A model generated the notes under the pieces. It saw only the letters and a list, made by a program, of their open reading frames with translations, had not been told where the DNA came from and made no database searches. Made by a program: the position numbers and the translations under genes. Of a stretch of 64,000 nucleotides of DNA, positions 7,160 through 15,812 are shown one piece after another (within the stretch, counting starts at the first letter, position 1; each line of letters begins with the position of its first letter). The stretch is from Woeseia oceani. GTDB lineage: Bacteria > Pseudomonadota > Gammaproteobacteria > Steroidobacterales > Woeseiaceae. The stretch spans positions 3,995,892 through 4,059,891 of the forward strand of contig NZ_CP016268.1 of NCBI RefSeq assembly GCF_001677435.1. Reading direction: 5' to 3'.

Positions 7160-9319
7160 ATGGACTACGCCGCATCCATTCTTGCCAAATTGCCGGGCCG
7201 CGCTGCCCGCCGTGACCACGGTCTGCGGCAGCTGCTGGTCAAACTGCGCACCTACCTCACCCCTGATCAGATAAAGCTGGTCGTTAAAGCGTACCGCTTT
7301 GGCGCTGCCGCCCACGAGGGCCAGCGGCGGCGCAGTGGTGAAGACTATATTTCGCACCCCGTTGCGGTCGCCAGCATCCTCGCCGACATGCACATGGACG
7401 CGCAGGCCATAGCGGCCGCGATCCTGCATGACGTGGTCGAGGACACCGAGACCGGCATCGCCGACCTCGAGAAGGAATTCGACAGCGAGATCGCGACCCT
7501 GGTCGACGGCGTCAGCAAGCTCGACCAGATGCCGTTCAACAGCCGCGCCGAAGCGCAGGCCGAAAGCTTCCGCAAGATGATGCTGGCGATGATCGAGGAC
7601 ATCCGTGTGATCCTCGTGAAGCTCGCAGACCGCCTGCACAACATGCGTACGCTGGACTCCATGCCGCGCGACAAGCAGGCACGCATCGCCCGCGAAACGC
7701 TTGAGATTTACGCGCCGATTGCAAATCGCCTGGGCATAAACCGCATGAAGGTCGATCTCGAAGACCTCGGCATGCGCTACCTGTACCCCTACCGTTACCG
7801 TGTTCTTGAGAAAGCGCTGCGCAGAGCGAAAGGCAATCAACGCCAGATGCTGCGCAAAATGGCAGATCGCATACGCAAATCGCTCCAGGAACAGCAGATC
7901 GACGGCGAAGTGATCGGCCGCGAGAAGCACCTCTACAGCATCTACAAGAAGATGGCGGAGAAGAAGCGCCTGCTGAACGACATCGTCGACGTGTACGGTT
8001 TTCGTATCGTGGTGCACGACGTCAACACCTGCTATCGCGTACTTGGCATCGTGCACGGGCTGTACAAGCCCATGCCCGGTCGCTTCAAGGATTACATCGC
8101 GATTCCGCGGATCAACGGCTACCAATCACTGCACACAACCCTGTTTGGTCCGAAAGGAATGCCGCTCGAAGTGCAGATTCGCACCGTGCAGATGAACCGC
8201 GTGGCAGAGTCCGGCGTTGCCGCACACTGGCAATACAAGGCCGAAGACAAATCCAGCGCTACGCCACAGCGACGGGCGCGCGAATGGTTATCTCGGCTGG
8301 TGGAAATCCAGGAGCAGGGCAGCTCGGAAGAGTTCCTGGAGAACGTGAAAGTTGACCTGTTCCCGGACAAGATCTACGTGTTCACGCCCAAAGGCGACAT
8401 CATGCCGATGCCGAAAGGCGCGACCACCGTCGATTTCGCCTACGCCGTCCATACCGACATCGGCAATCGCTGTGTTGCGGCCAAGATTGATCGCAACCTG
8501 GTGCCCTTGCGCACCCAGTTGCAGAACAGCCAGACCGTCGAGATCGTCACGGCGCGCGGCGCCAAGCCAAACCCCAACTGGGTCACTTTTGTCACCACGG
8601 CAAAGGCGCGCTCGGCCATTCGCTTGTACATGAAGCAAATGCGCTCAAGCGAATCCACCGACCTCGGCAAGCGTTTGCTGGATCGTTCGCTCAAGGACCT
8701 GGGCTCATCACTGCGCAAGATCGGCAAGGTCCGGATGCGCGAAGCACTTAATGAACTCGGCCTCGACAGCCCGGAAGGCCTGTACGAACAACTCGGGCTG
8801 GGAGAACGACTCGCACCATTAACGGCGCGTATATTGCTCGGCATCGGTGATGACGGCGAAAAAACGGATGCCAAAGCCAGCCTTACGATATCCGGTACCG
8901 AAGGCCTCGTCGTCACCTACGCCAAGTGTTGCTACCCGATTCCGGGTGACGAGGTTATGGGCTATTTGAGCACCGGCCGCGGTATCGTGATTCACCGCAA
9001 TAATTGCGGCAACCTGTCGAACTTTCGCAAGCAACCCGACAAGTGGATCTCGGTTGACTGGGAAAAGGAATTGCAACGCGATTTCACCACCCAGATCCGG
9101 ATCGAAACGATCAACCGCACCGGCGTACTCGCCGAAGTGGCCGCCACGATTGCCGATGCCGGTTCCAATATCGAACAGGTATCGGTCGGAGATCGGCACG
9201 AAGACTGTTCCGAGCTGACGTTCCTGATTACGATCAGGGATCGTACGCATCTCGCGAACATCATGCGGCGTGTACGTACAATGCCGAACGTGGCTCGCGT
9301 CACCCGCGACTGCGCCTAG
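7160..9319 (+). CDS. spoT: Bifunctional (p)ppGpp synthetase/hydrolase SpoT
   Basis: 719 residues of the RelA/SpoT family that make and degrade the stringent-response alarmone. The hydrolase HD domain is intact (HPVAVASIL, then H90-D91 in LHDVVEDT). The synthetase domain carries GFRIVVHDV, GRFKDYIA, NGYQSLHTT and EVQIRT, so both activities look possible. TGS (VYVFTPKGDI), a zinc-finger-like CCYPIPGDEVMGY segment and a C-terminal ACT domain follow. Full family length. It sits directly after rpoZ and before ridA and recG. Confidence 0.95.
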   Translation: MDYAASILAKLPGRAARRDHGLRQLLVKLRTYLTPDQIKLVVKAYRFGAAAHEGQRRRSGEDYISHPVAVASILADMHMDAQAIAAAILHDVVEDTETGIADLEKEFDSEIATLVDGVSKLDQMPFNSRAEAQAESFRKMMLAMIEDIRVILVKLADRLHNMRTLDSMPRDKQARIARETLEIYAPIANRLGINRMKVDLEDLGMRYLYPYRYRVLEKALRRAKGNQRQMLRKMADRIRKSLQEQQIDGEVIGREKHLYSIYKKMAEKKRLLNDIVDVYGFRIVVHDVNTCYRVLGIVHGLYKPMPGRFKDYIAIPRINGYQSLHTTLFGPKGMPLEVQIRTVQMNRVAESGVAAHWQYKAEDKSSATPQRRAREWLSRLVEIQEQGSSEEFLENVKVDLFPDKIYVFTPKGDIMPMPKGATTVDFAYAVHTDIGNRCVAAKIDRNLVPLRTQLQNSQTVEIVTARGAKPNPNWVTFVTTAKARSAIRLYMKQMRSSESTDLGKRLLDRSLKDLGSSLRKIGKVRMREALNELGLDSPEGLYEQLGLGERLAPLTARILLGIGDDGEKTDAKASLTISGTEGLVVTYAKCCYPIPGDEVMGYLSTGRGIVIHRNNCGNLSNFRKQPDKWISVDWEKELQRDFTTQIRIETINRTGVLAEVAATIADAGSNIEQVSVGDRHEDCSELTFLITIRDRTHLANIMRRVRTMPNVARVTRDCA

Positions 9320-9356
9320 AACCAGTTAACCCATAAGAAAACCTCAGGAGACAGTC

Positions 9357-9740
9357 TTGTCCAGGAAAGTCATACACAGTGATAACGCGCCTGCCGCCAT
9401 CGGCACCTACTCGCAGGCAGTAGAAGTAAACGGACTCGTGTTCATGTCCGGGCAGTTGCCGCTAGATCCGGCAAGCATGGAAATTGTTGAGGGTGACTTT
9501 GCCGCACGCGCACACCAGGTGTTCAAGAACATGACGGCTATTTGCGAAGCCGCTGGTGGCTCGAGCGATGACATCGTCAAAGTGAATATCTTCCTGACTG
9601 ATCTCAGCAATTTCGCCACCGTCAACGAAGTCATGGCAGAGTACTTCACCGAACCTTATCCAGCCCGCGCCGCCATCGGCGTCGCCAGTCTGCCGAAGGG
9701 CACGGACATCGAGGCCGAGGCTGTTCTGGCCGCCCGCTGA
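9357..9740 (+). CDS. ridA: 2-iminobutanoate/2-iminopropanoate deaminase RidA
   Basis: 127 residues of the YjgF/YER057c/UK114 family. RidA hydrolyses reactive enamine/imine intermediates released by PLP enzymes such as threonine dehydratase. Motifs seen are PAAIGTYSQAV, FMSGQLPLDP and the C-terminal YPARAAIGVASLPKG with its catalytic arginine. The start codon is TTG at 9357 with a strong AGGAG six bases before it. Lies between spoT and recG, a widespread gammaproteobacterial linkage. Confidence 0.93.
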   Translation: MSRKVIHSDNAPAAIGTYSQAVEVNGLVFMSGQLPLDPASMEIVEGDFAARAHQVFKNMTAICEAAGGSSDDIVKVNIFLTDLSNFATVNEVMAEYFTEPYPARAAIGVASLPKGTDIEAEAVLAAR

Positions 9741-9754
9741 ACTGATTTGCTAAC

Positions 9755-11836
9755 GTGGCCGACCAACCCCTGCATGCCGCACTGACGACACTCAAAGGGG
9801 TTGGTCCGGCTCTCGTCCAGAAGCTCGCCAGGCTGCGCCTGGAAAACGTCGAAGACCTGCTGTTCCTGCTGCCGCTGCGCTACGAAGACCGCACAACGGT
9901 CCGGCGTATCGGCGAGCTGTTGCCGGGGACCCGCAGCCTGGTTTGTGGTGAGGTCCTGCTGGCAGAAACCGTATTTCGGGGCCGGCGCAGTCTGCTGGTT
10001 CGTATTGCGGATGGCAGTGGTCAGCTCACCTTGCGGTTCTTCCACTTCTCCGCGCAGCAACAAGCGCAGTTCCGGCCCGGTGTACATATTGCCTGCTTCG
10101 GCGACGCGCGACTTGGCAGCGCGGGCATGGAAATGGTGCACCCTGAATACCGCATCATTCGCGACGGCAACAACCCGTTGGCGAGCGATACACTGACGCC
10201 GATTTACCCGATTACCGACGGCGTGCCGCAAGGCCGGATGCGCAGCCTTGCCAGCCAGGCGGTCGCTATCATGCGGCGCTCGCCACCAGCCGAACTGCTG
10301 CCTGACAGTCTGCGCAACGAGCTTGACATGCCAACGCTTGCCGAGGCACTGAGCTATCTGCACCACCCACCGGTCGATGCTGACTTGACGCTGCTGGCAA
10401 CCGGCACACATCCCTGCCAGCAGCGGCTCGCTTTTGAAGAACTGCTGGCTCACTACCTGAGCCTGCGCAATCTGCGTCGGTTGGCCAGCCAGGAAAAGTC
10501 GCCGGCGCTGCCCGACGATGCGGGCTTGCACCACCGCTTCCTGAGCAGCCTGCCATTTACCATGACCGGTGCACAAAGCCGCGTTATCGAAGAAATACTC
10601 GCCGACCTGCGTAAAGCGCAGCCGATGATGCGCCTGATCCAGGGCGATGTTGGCTCGGGCAAAACCGTGGTTGCGGCGATGGCATGCTTGCAGGCCATCG
10701 GCAGTGGTCGGCAGGCCGCGGTTATGGCACCGACGGAACTGCTGGCTGAACAGCACCTGCAAAGTTTTCAGTCGTGGTTTGAACCGCTGGACATCGAACC
10801 CTGCTGGCTGGCCGGCAGTCAGCGCGCAGCGGCACGCCGCGAGTCGCTCGCGGCCATCGCGGATGGGACTGCCCGACTGGTGATTGGAACGCATGCGCTG
10901 TTTCAGGATGGCGTCGACTTTCACGGACTGGGTCTTATCGTGATTGATGAGCAGCACCGCTTCGGCGTTCACCAACGCATGGCGTTGCGCGACAAGGGTG
11001 CTGACGGACTCGGGCAACCACACCAGCTGGTCATGACCGCAACGCCAATCCCGCGCACGCTGGCGATGGCCGCCTATGCCGATCTGGACACGTCGATCAT
11101 TGATGAGCTGCCGCCGGGCCGGCAGCCGGTCACGACAGTAGCGCTGCCCGAGAGCCGCCGCGAACAGGTCATCGAGCGGGTCCGCGAAGCTTGCGCCAAA
11201 GGCCAACAGGCTTATTGGGTTTGCCCGCTGATCGAGGAATCAGAACTGCTGGATTTTCAAGCGGCCGAACTCAGCCATGCACAGCTCAGTGCAGCGTTGC
11301 CTGAATTGCAGGTCGGGCTCGTGCACGGGCGCATGAAAGGCCCCGCCCGTGATCTGGTCATGCGCGCGTTCAAAGCCGGTGAGCTGCATCTGCTCGTGGC
11401 AACAACCGTGATTGAGGTCGGCGTCGATGTCCCCAATGCCAGCCTGATGATCATCGAAAATGCGGAACGCATGGGGCTGTCACAGCTGCACCAGTTGCGT
11501 GGCCGTGTGGGCCGCGGTGCTGCACAAAGCCATTGCGTGCTGCTCTACAAACAACCGCTCGGCAAGATCGCAAAGAGCCGGCTGGGTGTTTTGCGCGATA
11601 CCAACGACGGCTTCATCGTCGCGCAGCGCGATCTCGAACTTCGTGGGCCGGGAGAGTTATTGGGTACGCGCCAGACCGGACTGCCGCAATACCGCATTGC
11701 CGACCTCGCCCGCGACGGCGAACTGATGCCCAAGGTACAAAAGACAGCGCAAACCATACTGCGGGAAAACCCGGCGACAGCGAGTGCACTGGTACGCCGC
11801 TGGATCGCCGATGCCGGCCGTTACGGCAAGGTTTGA
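9755..11836 (+). CDS. recG: ATP-dependent DNA helicase RecG
   Basis: 693 residues beginning with GTG at 9755. RecG remodels stalled replication forks and branch-migrates Holliday junctions. The N-terminal wedge/OB domain is followed by helicase motifs: GDVGSGKTVVAAMA (Walker A), VIDEQHRFGV (DEQH-type motif II), TATPIPRTLAM (III), and the C-terminal RVGRGAAQSHC (VI) and TRQTGLPQ (TRG-like) motifs. Length matches the family. Transcribed with ridA, 14 bases apart. A long open frame on the opposite strand is only a codon-bias shadow. Confidence 0.95.
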   Translation: MADQPLHAALTTLKGVGPALVQKLARLRLENVEDLLFLLPLRYEDRTTVRRIGELLPGTRSLVCGEVLLAETVFRGRRSLLVRIADGSGQLTLRFFHFSAQQQAQFRPGVHIACFGDARLGSAGMEMVHPEYRIIRDGNNPLASDTLTPIYPITDGVPQGRMRSLASQAVAIMRRSPPAELLPDSLRNELDMPTLAEALSYLHHPPVDADLTLLATGTHPCQQRLAFEELLAHYLSLRNLRRLASQEKSPALPDDAGLHHRFLSSLPFTMTGAQSRVIEEILADLRKAQPMMRLIQGDVGSGKTVVAAMACLQAIGSGRQAAVMAPTELLAEQHLQSFQSWFEPLDIEPCWLAGSQRAAARRESLAAIADGTARLVIGTHALFQDGVDFHGLGLIVIDEQHRFGVHQRMALRDKGADGLGQPHQLVMTATPIPRTLAMAAYADLDTSIIDELPPGRQPVTTVALPESRREQVIERVREACAKGQQAYWVCPLIEESELLDFQAAELSHAQLSAALPELQVGLVHGRMKGPARDLVMRAFKAGELHLLVATTVIEVGVDVPNASLMIIENAERMGLSQLHQLRGRVGRGAAQSHCVLLYKQPLGKIAKSRLGVLRDTNDGFIVAQRDLELRGPGELLGTRQTGLPQYRIADLARDGELMPKVQKTAQTILRENPATASALVRRWIADAGRYGKV

Positions 11837-11906
11837 GCGGCTTGCGCCTGCCTCACCGCGTATCCACACTGGCCGCAATCGCGGATTTCAGTACACTCTC
11901 GCTGCA

Positions 11907-12824
11907 ATGAATACCAACAACCCCGTGAACCGCAGCTCGGGCAACGCGGCCTTGCTCAGTCAGCTCCGCAATTACCTGGTCCTGATGCGCATGGACCGTC
12001 CTATCGGGATCTGGCTGTTGATGTGGCCAACCTTGTGGGCGCTGTGGCTGGCCGGCAAAGGCCATCCCGATTCCGGACTGTTTATCGTGTTTGTACTCGG
12101 CGTGGTGGTCATGCGGGCCGCCGGCTGTGTGCTCAATGACTTCGCCGATCGCAACATCGACCCTTACGTCGAACGGACCCGCAACCGACCCATTCCCAGC
12201 GGCGCCGTCGCGCCTTTGGAAGCCCTCGCGCTGTTCGTCGCGTTGTCATTGATTGCGATCGGGCTCGCCTCCATGCTCAACAGTCAGGCACAGATCCTCG
12301 CCGTGGTCGGCGCCGGCCTGACCATCGTGTACCCGTTCATCAAACGTTTCATTTCGGTACCGCAGTTTTTCCTTGGCGCGGCATTTGGCTGGGCTGTGCC
12401 GATGGCGTTTGCTGCCCAGACCGGACAAACGCCGCAACTCGCCTGGATCATCTTTCTTGCGGCCCTTATCTGGGCGACGATTTACGACAGCTTCTACGCC
12501 ATGGTGGACCGCGAGGACGATCTGAAGATCGGCGTGAAATCCACCGCAATCCTGTTTGGCGATGCCGACCTGTTTATCATCGGCGCACTGCAGGGGCTCA
12601 TGCTGATGGCGCTGATTTTTGCCGGCAACATGGCGGAGCTTGGCCCGTGGTACTTCGCCGCGTTGATGATCGCGGCGTTGATGATGGCCTGGCACCAATG
12701 GCTGGCGCGGAAACGGGACCGTGACGGTTGTTTCAAGGCGTTTCTGCACAATCACTATATCGGTATGGTGGTGTTCATCGGCATCGTCCTGCACTACACC
12801 TTCGAGACACCACTGCCTGGCTGA
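11907..12824 (+). CDS. ubiA: 4-hydroxybenzoate octaprenyltransferase
   Basis: Integral membrane prenyltransferase that attaches the polyprenyl tail to 4-hydroxybenzoate in ubiquinone synthesis. 305 residues. The first aspartate-rich motif, ND followed by DRNID and RTRNRP, and the second, YDSFYAMVDREDD, are both present; hydrophobic helices fill the rest. The frame extends upstream into recG's 3' end, but the ATG at 11907 gives the family-sized protein and alignment start. Its final 31 bases overlap the 3' end of the convergent comF. No ubiC is adjacent. Confidence 0.92.
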   Translation: MNTNNPVNRSSGNAALLSQLRNYLVLMRMDRPIGIWLLMWPTLWALWLAGKGHPDSGLFIVFVLGVVVMRAAGCVLNDFADRNIDPYVERTRNRPIPSGAVAPLEALALFVALSLIAIGLASMLNSQAQILAVVGAGLTIVYPFIKRFISVPQFFLGAAFGWAVPMAFAAQTGQTPQLAWIIFLAALIWATIYDSFYAMVDREDDLKIGVKSTAILFGDADLFIIGALQGLMLMALIFAGNMAELGPWYFAALMIAALMMAWHQWLARKRDRDGCFKAFLHNHYIGMVVFIGIVLHYTFETPLPG

Positions 12825-13519
12825 CGTCCGTTCGCGGCGCGCGCAACCGTCAGTACTCCGACCTGTTCGGCACCATGGGCACGCAGCAAGAGACTGAGCT
12901 GCCAGCAGGTCTCGCCCGTGGTCATGACATCGTCGACTAACAGTGGGTATCGGCATTTCAGGGGTGCGGCCAGTGCAAAGGCAGCACGCAGATTGCGCCG
13001 GCGAGCCGCCCGTCCGAGCCCGCTCTGCGCCTCGGTGGCACGAACCCGCCGCACAGCGGTTGCAACCGGCAGCCCTGTCGCACGGGCCAGCGGCCGGCAA
13101 AGTTCTTCTGCTTGATTAAAACCGCGCAACGCCTGTCGCCAACGGTGCAACGGAACCGGTAGCAGGGCATCGACGGCCGCGAATTCGCGACGCAATAACG
13201 GCAGCATAAGCTCCGCGAACGCCGCCGCAAACGCGAGTTGTGCCGAGAACTTCAACGCTTTCAATGCGGCGTCCACGGGCCATTCATAGGGCAGGGCCGC
13301 GCGGCATCGGGTCCACGGCGGCGGGCGTTGCTGGCAGCGACCGCAGCACAGGTCAGCCGCGGTCACCCGCGGCATGGGCTCGCTGCAAAGCGGGCACGCG
13401 GGGCCGAGCGCCGGGAGATCCTTGCGACAGCCTTCACAGAGCCGCCCGTGACTAACCGGCTGCGCGCAAAAGACACAGACTGTCGGTAAGCCGGGAACTG
13501 GCAGGGCGCCGATACGCAT
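12794..13519 (-). CDS. comF: ComF-family phosphoribosyltransferase
   Basis: About 241 residues. An N-terminal four-cysteine zinc-binding region (CVFC, CEGC, CPLC, CGRCQQRP) precedes a type-I phosphoribosyltransferase domain with the PRPP loop PLLVDDVMTTGETCW. ComF/GntX proteins are tied to DNA uptake and use in naturally competent bacteria, but their reaction is not settled. The start at 13519 has GAGG eight bases upstream; a further start at 13561 is less well placed. Divergent from bioC, an arrangement often seen because comF lies near biotin genes in Gammaproteobacteria. The 3' end overlaps that of ubiA. Confidence 0.88.
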   Translation of the reverse strand: MRIGALPVPGLPTVCVFCAQPVSHGRLCEGCRKDLPALGPACPLCSEPMPRVTAADLCCGRCQQRPPPWTRCRAALPYEWPVDAALKALKFSAQLAFAAAFAELMLPLLRREFAAVDALLPVPLHRWRQALRGFNQAEELCRPLARATGLPVATAVRRVRATEAQSGLGRAARRRNLRAAFALAAPLKCRYPLLVDDVMTTGETCWQLSLLLRAHGAEQVGVLTVARAANGRQPGSGVSKV

Positions 13520-13640
13520 GCGCCGATCCTCGCAGACCGCAACCGGTACCGCGATTCGCATTTCCCGGCAGCAAGGGCAGATAGTTCACCGTCCGGGCAT
13601 ATCGCGGTACGCGAGCAATGCCCGTATGCTAGCGCCCGCC

Positions 13641-14513
13641 ATGAACACGCCAGACACAGAAACACCGCGTCAGCGAGACGTGCGGAGACGCTTTGACCGC
13701 AGCGCGGACGACAGTGACGCGGCCGAGTTCCTGTTCGCCACCAGCCGGGCAGGCCTGCTTGAGCGGCTGCAACCCATGCAACTCAAGGTAGAGCGGGTGC
13801 TGATTCTTGGCGCGGGTAAAGGCGCGCTGAATCGCGAACTGGGGAAACGCTTTCGCGGCAGTCAGCTGTTCGGCCTCGACCTGTCCCACAACATGCTGCA
13901 ACACAACCGCCGCGCTGGCTCCTTGTTTTCGCGCAACCGGGTGCTGCAGGCAAATGCGCAGGCCATCCCCCTGAAAGACGGGAGCATGGACGTGGTGATT
14001 GCCAACCTGTTGCTGCCCTGGATCGCCGACTTGCCGCAACTGCTGCACGATGTCGCCCGCGTTTTGCGCAAAGACGGGCTGTTTGCGTTTTCCGCCCTCG
14101 GCCCTGACAGCCTGCGCGAACTGCGGAATGCATTCGAGGGCGATGAGGCGGCGCATGTGCGGGAATTTGCGGATATGCACAACCTTGGCGACACACTGGT
14201 GCGCGAAGGTTTGCGCGATCCGGTGCTGGATATCGACCATTTGCACCTCGAGTACACCGACACCCGCGCCCTGTTTCGCGACCTGACCGTGACCGGTGCA
14301 AGAAATACGCTGGCCGGACGCCGCCGCACGCTGACCGGCAAACAACGATTTGGCCGCGTCAAAGATGCGCTGCAAAGTCAATTTCATGAGCAGCGACTTA
14401 GGCTTACGCTGGAAATGGTGTACGGGCACGCCTGGGGTGGCGGTCCGCTTCCCAAGGACGACGAGTTCAGTTTCAGCGTCGATGATTTGCGCGGCCGCCG
14501 CCGCGGTCGCTAG
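13641..14513 (+). CDS. bioC: Malonyl-ACP O-methyltransferase (BioC-like)
   Basis: A class-I SAM-dependent methyltransferase of 290 residues. It begins with an R-R-F-D-R-S-A motif as in BioC; the SAM-binding VLILGAGKGALNREL, acidic GLDLS and PLKDGSMDVVIANLLLPWI follow. BioC methylates malonyl-ACP, which opens the pimelate branch of biotin synthesis. The divergent comF neighbour supports this, since bioC and comF are commonly adjacent in Gammaproteobacteria. No other biotin gene is in the window, so a different small-molecule methyltransferase remains possible. The first ATG giving a family-like N-terminus is at 13641. Confidence 0.8.
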   Translation: MNTPDTETPRQRDVRRRFDRSADDSDAAEFLFATSRAGLLERLQPMQLKVERVLILGAGKGALNRELGKRFRGSQLFGLDLSHNMLQHNRRAGSLFSRNRVLQANAQAIPLKDGSMDVVIANLLLPWIADLPQLLHDVARVLRKDGLFAFSALGPDSLRELRNAFEGDEAAHVREFADMHNLGDTLVREGLRDPVLDIDHLHLEYTDTRALFRDLTVTGARNTLAGRRRTLTGKQRFGRVKDALQSQFHEQRLRLTLEMVYGHAWGGGPLPKDDEFSFSVDDLRGRRRGR

Positions 14514-14955
14514 GTTTGCCGGAAACTTTCCACAAGCCAAATCAGGTCGTCCGGCTAAGTGGTTGTTAATGAAATAATTTGTCTCGTGCACCAAGCGCCC
14601 GGCTGTTTGCAAGCCGAACCCGCTTTCAGTAAACTTCGCTGGCTTTTTGACCAGCCGGCATCGACATTGGATGCCGGGCAGCGGAACTGCCGGGTACCCG
14701 CGCGCAGGTTTAAAGCCTTCGAACACTGAGCGGAGCCAAAGGTACCCGGACTTGCCACCCTGAAACCGACTCGTGATTTTGGCCTGACAGCCGAAGTTGG
14801 CGGTACGGTTTTGCGGTGAATCACAGCCAGAGCATGACAACTGGCTGCGGTGGCTATCGGCGTACGTTTACTTCGCCGTGCTTGGTAAAGATGCAACGTG
14901 TGACTTACGTACTGGATGGAATTTTGGGTGACACGCGTCACCGGGTGAAGCTTCG
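14514..14955 (+). other. Leader region of the cytochrome oxidase operon
   Basis: 442 bases without a supportable gene. Two inverted repeats stand out: CCGGCATC/GATGCCGG at 14655-14677, and a perfect dyad GGTGAC-N4-GTCACC at 14927-14942 only 13 bases before the coxB start. The second could be a regulator operator or a hairpin that controls ribosome access. No clear ribosome-binding site or promoter could be assigned. Confidence 0.45.
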
Positions 14956-15759
14956 ATGATACGAAAACTGTGCCTCAGCGCGGCCGGACTACTGTTAGCC
15001 GGCAATGCCTTCGCGGACTGGACGCTGAACATGCCGAAAGGCGTAACCGAATTGAGTGTGGAAACCTACGGGTTGCACATGATGGTGTTCTGGTGGTGTG
15101 TTGCCATCGGCTTCGGTGTATTCGGTGTGATGATCTACTCCATGTTCAAACATCGGAAATCACAGGGCGTGCAACCCGCCAGCTTCTCGCACAGCACTAC
15201 GGCGGAAGTTGTCTGGACGGTCATCCCGATCATCATCCTGCTGGTGATGGCAGTGCCGTCTGCCGAGACGCTGGTCAAAATCGAGGACAGCCGCAAACCC
15301 GACATGACGGTTGTCGTCACAGGGTATCAATGGAAGTGGCATTACAACTACCAGAATGAAGACGTTTCCTTCTTCAGCAGTCTGGCCCGGACCAGCGCGG
15401 ACGCGCGGCGCAAACAATCCGGCATTGACCCGTTCAGCGTCGATAACTACCTGCTTGAAGTAGACCGGCCACTCGTTGTGCCCAAAGGCAGCAAGGTTCG
15501 AGTACTGCTGACGTCCAATGACGTTATTCATGCATGGTGGGTTCCGGAGCTTTCGATCAAGAAAGACGCAATCCCCGGCTATATGAATGAAATCTGGTTC
15601 CGCGCAGAGGAAACCGGGACGTTCCGCGGACAGTGTGCGGAATTGTGCGGCAAGGACCATGGCTATATGCCCGTTGTCGTTGAAGTGGTTGAGCCGGAAG
15701 AATTCGCTGCCTGGCTGGCCGCAGAGCAGGGCAACACGGCGCCAGTCGCCGCTAACTAA
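14956..15759 (+). CDS. coxB: Cytochrome c oxidase subunit II
   Basis: 267 residues. A signal peptide (MIRKLCLSAAGLLLAGNAFA) is followed by two membrane helices (about 42-65 and 85-103) and the periplasmic cupredoxin domain. The dinuclear CuA ligands are all present: H192, C227, E229, C231, H235 and M238 (the C-A-E-L-C-GKDH-GYM block). It accepts electrons from cytochrome c. There is no fused cytochrome c domain at the C-terminus. First gene of the coxB-coxA-small-ctaG-coxC operon. Confidence 0.95.
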   Translation: MIRKLCLSAAGLLLAGNAFADWTLNMPKGVTELSVETYGLHMMVFWWCVAIGFGVFGVMIYSMFKHRKSQGVQPASFSHSTTAEVVWTVIPIIILLVMAVPSAETLVKIEDSRKPDMTVVVTGYQWKWHYNYQNEDVSFFSSLARTSADARRKQSGIDPFSVDNYLLEVDRPLVVPKGSKVRVLLTSNDVIHAWWVPELSIKKDAIPGYMNEIWFRAEETGTFRGQCAELCGKDHGYMPVVVEVVEPEEFAAWLAAEQGNTAPVAAN

Positions 15760-15812
15760 CAGTTTGGAATACCGGCGGGCCCGATGTTGGGCGCGCTGCT
15801 GGAGATAGATTG

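Noticed and set aside
7097..8125. 342-codon minus-strand frame
   Set aside because: Antisense to SpoT HD and synthetase domains.
9656..11206. 516-codon open frame on the minus strand across recG and ridA
   Set aside because: It is antisense to intact RecG; no family features; explained by GC-rich third codon positions.
13629..14840. 403-codon minus-strand frame
   Set aside because: Antisense to the methyltransferase gene and its downstream gap; no recognisable protein features.
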